DNA of 64,000 bases from Serratia sp. Ag1 (lineage in GTDB: Bacteria; Pseudomonadota; Gammaproteobacteria; Enterobacterales; Enterobacteriaceae): the NCBI RefSeq assembly GCF_000743355.1, contig NZ_JQEI01000023.1:124001-188000 (forward strand), written 5' to 3'. Made by a program: the position numbers and the translations under genes. The notes beneath the pieces are model-generated. The model saw only the letters and a list, made by a program, of their open reading frames with translations, did no database searches and was not told where the DNA came from. This document shows, piece by piece, positions 58,583-64,000 of this stretch (its first letter is position 1; each line of letters begins with the position of its first letter).

Positions 58583-58792
58583 ATGATGCATTGCCCTCTA
58601 TGCGGGCATACGGCGCACACCCGATCAAGCAGATACTTGAGCAATGAAACCAAAGAGCGTTATCACCAGTGCCAAAACGTTAATTGCAGTTGCACGTTTG
58701 CAACTCATGAAACGGTGGCGCGTCTTATTGCTCAACCGCAGTTGGTAGCAAAAAAAACGCCCCTAGCTCGCATGAGGGCGATTCGGGGCTAA
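58583..58792 (+). CDS. Ogr/Delta-like zinc-finger protein
   Basis: A 69-residue protein (MMHCPLCGHTAHTRSSRYLS) with two Cys pairs, CPLCGHTAHT and CQNVNCSCTF. It matches the Ogr/Delta type of P2-family late activators (pattern C-x2-C about 26-x C-x4-C). The start at 58583 has GGGGGAAAG upstream. Why a Q-type phage carries an Ogr-like protein is unclear. Confidence 0.75.
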   Translation: MMHCPLCGHTAHTRSSRYLSNETKERYHQCQNVNCSCTFATHETVARLIAQPQLVAKKTPLARMRAIRG

Positions 58793-58900
58793 ATTGTTGG
58801 TTCCAAAGTTTCTCATGTTGGCAGGGCGCCAACACGCCATAGAGTGTAATAAAGAACGCGGTAATTGCACAAAGTATTTTTTGATTTTGAAAAATGATAC

Positions 58901-59137
58901 CTACAGGCTCTTGATCAACTTACGCTTCTCCATCTCAAGCACTTCAGCGCTAATATGTGGTGATTCATATTTGAACTGCTCAATTTTTTGTTTTATTTGG
59001 TCAGCACCCAACTGGCTTGTGGGTATAATCGCAGAGATAAGATGAAGGGATAACTCAGATCGAACGAGAAGATGTTCTATCACCTCACCTTGTATAGATA
59101 ACTTATTACGTAACTCATTAATGGCCTTTTCTGACAT
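58901..59137 (-). CDS. Reverse-strand small protein in the late region (moron candidate)
   Basis: A 78-residue protein (MSEKAINELRNKLSIQGEVIEHLLVRSEL...) opposite to the lysis genes. The start at 59137 has GGGAGGG upstream; an extension to 59209 is less likely. It is a mostly helical, coiled-coil-like protein of unknown function. Reverse orientation and lower GC suggest a lysogeny-expressed moron. Confidence 0.65.
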   Translation of the reverse strand: MSEKAINELRNKLSIQGEVIEHLLVRSELSLHLISAIIPTSQLGADQIKQKIEQFKYESPHISAEVLEMEKRKLIKSL

Positions 59138-59284
59138 ATTACCCTCCCACCTTTGGTTTAATTGCTTAGAAAATACCACTTCTCTATTTATCTGAAAACA
59201 TGAATGCAAATCATTAGCTGCCTGAGGCAGCTTTTATCATATCTAACGCCCGGCGTTCGTCGAGCGACGAACAAAGGAGAAAGC

Positions 59285-59662
59285 ATGGCAGAGCCTGTTA
59301 CCACAACAACAACCGTAGCAGGCGGAGCAGTAACAGGGGTTGCGATCATGACGTTTTTCGCTGGGCTACCAGCAGACGTTGTACTGGGCGCTTTTGCTGG
59401 CGCGATCCTGTTTGTTGTTTCCGCCTCTGAGTACGGCATTCGTTCCCGCGTGATTCTGGCGATCGGCAGCTTTACGGCCGGGTTGACGATGTACAAACCG
59501 GCTGCAGCGTGGATTGTCGATTTCCTGCCAGCAGGTTATGACCGGGGCGCAGATGCCGCTGGCGCATTACTGGCTGCTGGTTGTGTTATCCGATTGCTGA
59601 TGATGATCAACAGCGGTGGTGGATTCCTGAAAAAGAAAGGGGGCAGCGATGGTAACTCATGA
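59285..59662 (+). CDS. Phage holin (multi-pass membrane protein)
   Basis: This 125-residue protein starts at 59285 (MAEPVTTTTTVAGGAVTG) with AAAGGAGA upstream; upstream in-frame residues are excluded. Three hydrophobic segments are seen (ITGVAIMTFFAGLP-like, ADVVLGAFAGAILFVV, and VILAIGSFTAGLTMY), then a polar charged tail. It fits a holin that permits endolysin release. It overlaps the next gene by 14 bases. Confidence 0.8.
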   Translation: MAEPVTTTTTVAGGAVTGVAIMTFFAGLPADVVLGAFAGAILFVVSASEYGIRSRVILAIGSFTAGLTMYKPAAAWIVDFLPAGYDRGADAAGALLAAGCVIRLLMMINSGGGFLKKKGGSDGNS

Positions 59663-59942
59663 TCCCGAAACGTTAATCAACGCTGTCGTCTGCGCGGTGA
59701 TTGCCATCCGACTGCTGACGTTCCGCCGCGATGGTGGGGCGCATGTTCAATGGGCGGCTTGGTTAGCCTACTGCTTAATTCTGGCCACTGGTTCTGTGAC
59801 GATCCGTATCGCCATGGGTACATACGAAGGCACCACCGATCCGGCGGAGTTGTTCATCAATGCGGTGCTCTGCGTGATGGTGCTGCGTGCAAAGGGCAAC
59901 GTAGTGCAGTTGTTCAAAGTAAGGAGAGGTAGCGATGCCTAA
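59649..59942 (+). CDS. Second holin-like protein (class II type)
   Basis: A 97-residue protein with about three membrane segments (LINAVVCAVIAIRLLTF, AAWLAYCLILATGSVTI, LFINAVLCVMVLRAKG). It resembles phage 3-TM holin-like proteins. With the preceding holin it may make a holin and antiholin pair; which is which is not known. Confidence 0.75.
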   Translation: MVTHDPETLINAVVCAVIAIRLLTFRRDGGAHVQWAAWLAYCLILATGSVTIRIAMGTYEGTTDPAELFINAVLCVMVLRAKGNVVQLFKVRRGSDA

Positions 59943-60327
59943 TTTCAGATTCAGCCAGCGCAGCGAGGGCAACCTTGTTGGCGTAAACCCCGCGCTGGTA
60001 AAAGTGGTGCGCCGGGCGCTGGAGCTTTCGACCGTCGATTTTTCAGTGATTGAAGGTAAGCGCACGATGGAGCGGCAAAAGCAGTTAGTGGCCGCAGGCG
60101 CAAGCAAGACGATGGCCAGCCGCCATCTTACCGGGCACGCGGTGGATCTCTTTCCCGTTGGTGGGAATTGGAACGACTATAAATGCTGGCTACCGGTGCT
60201 CGATGCCATGCACCAGGCCGGTAAGGAGTTGGGTGTTCCACTGCGATTCGGTATTACCTGGACGGATAACCCGGGTGACACCCCAGCCAAGTTTTTAGAT
60301 GCGCCTCACGTGGAAATGCCAGCATGA
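59935..60327 (+). CDS. M15-family peptidase endolysin
   Basis: A 130-residue LAS-type metallopeptidase (D-Ala-D-Ala/L-Ala-D-Glu class) that cuts peptidoglycan cross-links. The zinc residues are His64 and Asp71 in SRHLTGHAVD, and His125 in DAPHVEM. No signal peptide is seen, so it depends on the holins. It overlaps the holin gene by 8 bases. Confidence 0.9.
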   Translation: MPNFRFSQRSEGNLVGVNPALVKVVRRALELSTVDFSVIEGKRTMERQKQLVAAGASKTMASRHLTGHAVDLFPVGGNWNDYKCWLPVLDAMHQAGKELGVPLRFGITWTDNPGDTPAKFLDAPHVEMPA

Positions 60328-60716
60328 GTAAATACGGATTAATCAGCCTGCTGTTGGTGGCCATCTGTCTCGGTTGGTATGCGTCTTCGCTGTCCGGCGA
60401 TCTGGATAGTGCCCGACAGGAAAACAAATCGCTGGTGGCTGCGGTACAAAGCCGAGATGGAACAATTACCGCACTGAAAGATGCCGCCAGTGCTGACCGC
60501 CGCGCCACCGAAGAACAGTTAAAGATTGAACAGCAGAAGAGGGCAAAGGCCGATGCTGATAACGAAAAGCTACGCAAGGCGCTGGAGAATAACGGCTGCA
60601 GCAATCAGCGGTTGCCTGATGATGTTCGCCGTATCTTGCGCAGAGAACCCGAAGCCACCACCGGCCCCGCAACTGATTTACGTGTACCCGCCAGCAGCAT
60701 TGATTCAGCAGTGTGA
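60324..60716 (+). CDS. Rz: i-spanin Rz
   Basis: A 130-residue type II membrane protein: one N-terminal membrane segment (LISLLLVAICLGWYASSL) and a long charged coiled coil (SARQENKSLVAAVQSRDG to about 95). It spans the periplasm in the last step of lysis. Its start overlaps the endolysin stop (ATGA). The o-spanin gene Rz1 starts inside it in another frame. Confidence 0.9.
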   Translation: MSKYGLISLLLVAICLGWYASSLSGDLDSARQENKSLVAAVQSRDGTITALKDAASADRRATEEQLKIEQQKRAKADADNEKLRKALENNGCSNQRLPDDVRRILRREPEATTGPATDLRVPASSIDSAV

Positions 60717-60846
60717 GCAGACTGCGTTCACAGGTGAAACGTTCGGTGATGCGGTGATGGCGCTGCAGGTGGTGCAGAGTGAACTTGATATATGCGCCTC
60801 AAGGATTGATGGAGTAATTGAGTGGCTTAGGAATACTCAAAATTAA
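60553..60846 (+). CDS. Rz1: o-spanin Rz1, overlapping Rz
   Basis: This frame-shifted nested gene codes for 97 residues with a lipoprotein signal (SYARRWRITAAAISGCLMMF AVSC, lipid Cys at 29) and a proline-rich stretch (AENPKPPPAPQLIYVYPPAA). The C-terminal part extends past the Rz stop, which is longer than lambda Rz1. The ATG at 60553 has AAAGG upstream; an upstream TTG is less likely. Confidence 0.85.
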   Translation: MLITKSYARRWRITAAAISGCLMMFAVSCAENPKPPPAPQLIYVYPPAALIQQCEQTAFTGETFGDAVMALQVVQSELDICASRIDGVIEWLRNTQN

Positions 60847-60918
60847 CAAGAGGAATTTTATAAGTTGAGGTAATTTAGATGGGTGCTATTTGGCACAAAT
60901 ATAAATACTGAGGCTTAA

Positions 60919-61239
60919 ATGAAAAACGGAATTTATTTTGTAGTCTTCCGTAGTAATAGCCAAGATTTTGGCAACGGAACCGTTGTAGTCAGAGACAACA
61001 AAATCAATGGTGGTGATTTTGGATTCGCATACAAAGGCGCAGTCAGTGATAGCAACGTGACGCTATATGTGTCACAGCATGACAAGAGCGTGACATCTGT
61101 TTTTGGCGGTCTTTCTGCATTTAACCTTAACCTTGTAATTACTGAGTTTGGAAATAATTACGAGCTTAAAGGAAGTGTTGAAGGTATGCCATATAGCACC
61201 ATACAGATACAAGCTAAGTTTATTGGGGATATTATTTAA
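60919..61239 (+). CDS. GrlR-family regulatory protein
   Basis: A 106-residue protein (MKNGIYFVVFRSNSQDFGNGTVVV) with the GrlR pattern: N-terminal beta-strands, GGDFGFAYKG, and a C-terminal QIQAKFIGDI. GrlR is the anti-activator that binds GrlA in the LEE pathogenicity island; homologues occur in phages. The gene is AT-rich compared with its neighbours and flanked by hairpins, like cargo. Its target here is unknown. Confidence 0.75.
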   Translation: MKNGIYFVVFRSNSQDFGNGTVVVRDNKINGGDFGFAYKGAVSDSNVTLYVSQHDKSVTSVFGGLSAFNLNLVITEFGNNYELKGSVEGMPYSTIQIQAKFIGDII

Positions 61240-61240
61240 T

Positions 61241-61291
61241 CTCCAATAATAAACCAAGGCCACTAATTAATATTGTGGCCTTTTATTGGAG
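61241..61291 (+). terminator. Long hairpin terminator after the GrlR-like gene
   Basis: CTCCAATAA (61241-61249) pairs with TTATTGGAG (61283-61291) and AAGGCCAC with GTGGCCTT inside. The inner 8-bp stem is followed by TTTT at 61281-61284. Confidence 0.8.
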
Positions 61292-61297
61292 TGTTAT

Positions 61298-61432
61298 ATG
61301 AAATATTTATTTATAAAAGTATGCTGTAAATTATCTGGTAAATCTCTTGATAAATTGTCTCGTGACTTCAGTATTAACTATTTTTTAACTCGATCTAAGA
61401 CCCGAGCATACTGGCGTACAGTATTCAGATAA
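61298..61432 (+). CDS. Possible 44-residue small protein
   Basis: ATG at 61298 is 6-7 bases after GGAGTG and opens 44 codons to TAA at 61430. The residues are MKYLFIKVCCKLSGKSLDKL then a basic C-terminus ending WRTVFR. It sits between two terminators. Without homology it remains a candidate only. Confidence 0.35.
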   Translation: MKYLFIKVCCKLSGKSLDKLSRDFSINYFLTRSKTRAYWRTVFR

Positions 61433-61473
61433 AAACGATATATGCAGAAGCCAAATAGTGAACAATACCTAAG

Positions 61474-61499
61474 AGCCTCGTGTTATGCCGAGGCTTTTC
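61474..61499 (+). terminator. Terminator before the HNH gene
   Basis: A 7-bp stem (agcctcg / cgaggct) with an 8-base loop runs into TTTTCT. Confidence 0.75.
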
Positions 61500-61515
61500 T
61501 ATTTGAGGTATAGCC

Positions 61516-61866
61516 ATGCCACCCAGAATACCGAGAGCATGCCGCAAGCATGGCTGCCGCCATACCACAACCGACCGCTCTGGCTACTGCACCGAACACC
61601 AGAACACTGGCTGGGAAGTGCACCAGCAAGGCAAGAGCAGGCACCAGCGTGGTTATGGCAACGACTGGACTATCCGCCGCGCTCGCATCCTCAAGCGTGA
61701 TAACCATATTTGCCAGAACTGCCTGCGTAACAGTCGAGCGGTACCGGCAACAACCGTCGATCACATCATACCCAAAGCGCATGGGGGTACCGATGATGAT
61801 TCGAACCTTGAAAGCCTGTGCTGGCCATGCCATAGGACGAAAACGGGGCGTGAAAGGCTCAAATGA
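61516..61866 (+). CDS. HNH endonuclease
   Basis: A 116-residue HNH nuclease of the type found next to terminase genes in HK97-like phages. Two zinc Cys pairs (ICQNCLRNS and SLCWPCHRTKT) flank the HNH core TVDHIIPKAHGGTDDDSNLESL. It is required with terminases in cos-type phages for specific cleavage. It lies 146 bases before terS. Confidence 0.92.
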   Translation: MPPRIPRACRKHGCRHTTTDRSGYCTEHQNTGWEVHQQGKSRHQRGYGNDWTIRRARILKRDNHICQNCLRNSRAVPATTVDHIIPKAHGGTDDDSNLESLCWPCHRTKTGRERLK

Positions 61867-62012
61867 TATCGATTTTCATCACCGGGGAGGGGGGGGTAAA
61901 ATCTCTGCAACTTTTTGCCAAAAGTACCGCCGCTTTGCCTCTTCTCACACACCCGCAGGTTAGAAACTTTTTTTTGGGAACCCCAAGCGATGATTGATAG
62001 GAGTTTTCGATT
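61867..62012. other. Intergenic region between HNH and terS, candidate cos region
   Basis: Contains GGGG-A-GGGGGGGG (eight G at 61889-61896) and a run of eight T before terS. In HK97-type phages the cos site commonly lies near here. No cos sequence can be recognised with certainty. Confidence 0.35.
61889..61896. repeat. Homopolymer tract of eight G
   Basis: Eight G after GGGGA, in the noncoding gap before the small terminase gene. Confidence 0.9.
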
Positions 62013-62510
62013 ATGTCAGGGCCACCGAAAACCCCTACCCACCTACGTTTGGTCAGGGGTAACCCATCGAAGCGGGCCATAAATAAAAATGAGCCCAACC
62101 CCCCGTCAGGGGTACCCCCAACTCCCAAGCATTTTGATAAGCAGGGGAAGTATTGGTTTAAGCGCATGGCCGAGGAACTTGACGCACTTGGCGTCATGTC
62201 TCAGCTCGATGCGCGAGCACTTGAATTACTGGTGGAAGCCTATACCGAGTATCGGCACCACTGCGACACCCTGGAACGCGAGGGCTACACCTACGCCGTG
62301 TATAGCGACAGTGATAGCGATGAAGATCAAGAGCGTGAAATCCGCATGATCAAGCCTCACCCGGCGGCCATGATGAAGGCTGATGCCTGGAAGCGTATCC
62401 GCGCCATGTTGGCTGAGTTCGGTATGACACCGGCCAGCCGTTCGAAAGTTAATGCCAGCGGCCCCGATGCGGATGATCCGTTGGCTGAATTCCTGAAAGC
62501 GAGAGATTAA
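62013..62510 (+). CDS. terS: Terminase small subunit, P27 family
   Basis: A 165-residue DNA-recognition subunit. Signature blocks are PPKTPTHLRLVRGNPSKRAINKNEP at the start and a conserved helix (WFKRMAEELDALGVMSQLDARAL). A central acidic insertion (YSDSDSDEDQEREIR) is unusual. The stop overlaps the terL start (TAATG). Confidence 0.93.
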   Translation: MSGPPKTPTHLRLVRGNPSKRAINKNEPNPPSGVPPTPKHFDKQGKYWFKRMAEELDALGVMSQLDARALELLVEAYTEYRHHCDTLEREGYTYAVYSDSDSDEDQEREIRMIKPHPAAMMKADAWKRIRAMLAEFGMTPASRSKVNASGPDADDPLAEFLKARD

Positions 62511-64000
62511 TGGCTAAAGTTGCCGATGGTATTCGCTACGCCGAGCGCGTCGTGGCGGGGGAGATTGTTGCTTGTGATCTGGTCAGGCTGGCGTGCCAGC
62601 GTTTTCTTAACGATCTGAAACACGGGCCCGATCGCGGGATCACGTTCAGCGAGGCCAGAGCACAACACATTCTGAATTTCTATAAGTTCATACCGCACGT
62701 TAAAGGTGCGCTGGCTGGCCAGCCGATCGAGTTGATGGACTGGCACATTTTTATCCTGATCAATATCTTCGGTTTCATCATCCCGCTGGTGGATGAGAAC
62801 ACCGGAGAAGTGGTGCTGCGTAATGATGGCAGTGGCCGCCCGGTGATGGTTCGTCGGTTCCGCACCGCTTACAACGAAGTGGCCCGTAAAAACGCTAAAT
62901 CAACATTGTCCTCCGGCGTCGGGTTGTACATGACCGGGGCAGATAGTGAAGGTGGGGCCGAGGTGTATTCGGCGGCCACAACTCGCGACCAGGCGCGGAT
63001 TGTGTTTGAAGATGCCAAGAGCATGGTTAAGCAGGCCAAGCCAACACTGGGCAGGCTGTTCGAGTTCAACAAGCTGGCGATCTATCAGGAGCAAACTTCG
63101 TCACGCTTTGGGCCACTGTCCAGTGATGCCAATAACCTCGACGGCCTGAACATTCACTGCGCTATCGTTGATGAGCTCCATGCCCACAAAACCCGTGACG
63201 TTTGGGACGTGCTGGAAACAGCAACCGGCGCGCGCTTGCAGTCCCTGCTGTTTGGCATCACAACAGCGGGCTTCAACAAAGAGGGCATCTGTTACGAGCT
63301 GCGCGACTATGCGATCAAGGTTCTGCAGGGGGCGAAAACCGGCCAGTTTGAGGACGATACCTTTTTCGCCATCATCTTCACCCTGGACAAAGAAGACGAT
63401 CCCTTTGATGAAACGGTCTGGCAGAAGGCCAATCCGGGCCTGGGGATCTGCAAGCGCTGGGATGATTTGCGCCGCCTGGCGAAGAAGGCGCGTGAGCAGG
63501 TTTCAGCCCGGCATAACTTCTTCACCAAACACATGAACCTGTGGGTTACCGCAGAGTCGGCGTGGATGGATATGTTGAAGTGGGGCAAGTGTGAATACAT
63601 TGCGCCGCAACATGAGCTGAAGACCTATCCGTGCTGGGCGGGTGTTGACCTGTCCAACAAGATTGATATTTGCGCCGCCATCAAGATTTGGCAAGCCAAT
63701 AATGGGCATGTGCATGCTGACTTTAAATTCTGGTTACCGGAAGGGCGACTGGAGCGCTGCTCCCGCCAGCAGGCTGAGCTGTACCGCAAATGGGCGGAGC
63801 AAGACAAGCTGATCCTGACCGATGGCGATGTTATCGATCACGCGCAGATCAAAGAGGAATTACAGCAATGGGTGGCCGGTGAAAGCCTACGTGAAATCGG
63901 TTTTGACCCCTGGAGTGCCACCCAGTTTAGTCTGGCGCTGGCGGAAGAAGGGTTGCCGCTGGTTGAGGTACCGCAAACGGTGCGTAACTTCTCCGAGGCC
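62510..64000 (+). CDS. terL: Terminase large subunit (HK97-type), 3' end outside window
   Basis: The frame is open from ATG 62510 to the window end (497 codons). It is the packaging ATPase/nuclease. A deviant Walker A (RKNAKST, 126-132) and Walker B-like AIVDELHAH (219-222 region) mark the ATPase; a nuclease-domain start WAGVDLSNKIDICA follows. The missing C-terminal end lies beyond base 64000. Confidence 0.93.
   Translation, partial: MAKVADGIRYAERVVAGEIVACDLVRLACQRFLNDLKHGPDRGITFSEARAQHILNFYKFIPHVKGALAGQPIELMDWHIFILINIFGFIIPLVDENTGEVVLRNDGSGRPVMVRRFRTAYNEVARKNAKSTLSSGVGLYMTGADSEGGAEVYSAATTRDQARIVFEDAKSMVKQAKPTLGRLFEFNKLAIYQEQTSSRFGPLSSDANNLDGLNIHCAIVDELHAHKTRDVWDVLETATGARLQSLLFGITTAGFNKEGICYELRDYAIKVLQGAKTGQFEDDTFFAIIFTLDKEDDPFDETVWQKANPGLGICKRWDDLRRLAKKAREQVSARHNFFTKHMNLWVTAESAWMDMLKWGKCEYIAPQHELKTYPCWAGVDLSNKIDICAAIKIWQANNGHVHADFKFWLPEGRLERCSRQQAELYRKWAEQDKLILTDGDVIDHAQIKEELQQWVAGESLREIGFDPWSATQFSLALAEEGLPLVEVPQTVRNFSEA

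Larger units (their letters stand above)
47500..64000. mobile_element. Lambda-type prophage, left part (continues beyond window)
   Basis: From int to the large terminase the gene order is that of a lambdoid temperate phage: int-xis, leftward pL operon, cI, cro, replication genes, Q, late promoter, lysis cassette, HNH-terS-terL. The exact left edge is not seen because attR is outside the window; it lies between the ushA stop (47484) and int (47610). Window ends inside terL, so capsid, tail and attR are missing. Confidence 0.95.

Noticed and set aside
58794-59045. 83-codon + strand frame opposite the small reverse gene
   Set aside because: Starts at TTG without a ribosome-binding site, lies within the antisense of the better-supported 58901-59137 gene.
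49000-62000. CRISPR array in the prophage or core
   Set aside because: No set of regularly spaced direct repeats with unique spacers is seen.

Overview
The window is a chromosome segment from a gammaproteobacterium of the order Enterobacterales. The best fit is family Yersiniaceae, probably Serratia or a close relative. This rests on gene order (tig-clpP-clpX-lon-hupB-ppiD through acrAB, dnaX, recR, htpG, adk, hemH, gsk, fsr and ushA), on near-identical proteins such as ClpP, Lon and HU-beta, on a 67-residue YmoA-type Hha, and on an ERIC repeat. The genus is an inference; no rRNA or species marker is present.

Bases 1-47535 are conserved core. The protein quality-control block comes first (end of trigger factor, ClpP, ClpX, Lon, HU-beta, PpiD). 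It is followed by ybaV, fadM, queC, a YbaE/SgrR-type regulator and cof, then a divergent cysteine-detoxification pair (ccdA-like/ccdR) and the ABC exporter pair mdlA-mdlB. Next are the nitrogen-controlled glnK-amtB operon with a clear NtrC site and sigma-54 promoter, tesB, atl and the 4.5S RNA gene. The hha-tomB pair, Zur-controlled alternative ribosomal proteins (ykgO, ykgM) and the multidrug pump operon acrAB with divergent acrR and a ychN-like gene follow. The final core block holds rsmS, priC, ybaN, apt, dnaX (with a complete programmed -1 frameshift signal), ybaB, recR, htpG (sigma-32 promoter), adk, a cdaR-type regulator with a glycerate kinase, hemH, gsk, ybaL, fsr, an ERIC element and ushA.

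From about 47.5 kb to the end lies the left part of a lambda-type prophage that runs off the window. Its lambda-like integrase and excisionase sit next to ushA, beside three short direct repeats that resemble the P' arm sites of lambda attL. A leftward operon of small overlapping genes of mostly unknown function runs from a recognisable pL. It includes two ANR-type regulators and an Icd-like protein. A self-cleaving CI repressor and a Cro-like gene are surrounded by four good copies of one 14-bp inverted-repeat operator. Rightward genes encode a DEAH helicase, a P4-type primase, a lambda-type Q antiterminator followed by a pR'/tR' arrangement, an Ogr-like zinc-finger protein, two holins, an M15 endolysin and nested Rz/Rz1 spanins. 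A GrlR-family cargo gene, an HNH nuclease and P27-type small and HK97-type large terminase genes follow.

The main oddities are in the prophage. Runs of 8-10 G occur at early-gene junctions: one frameshifts an early gene, one appears to fuse two genes in frame, and one lies in the ribosome-binding region of a downstream gene. These tracts could be contingency (phase-variable) sites or sequencing errors. No recognisable N antiterminator is seen under pL.
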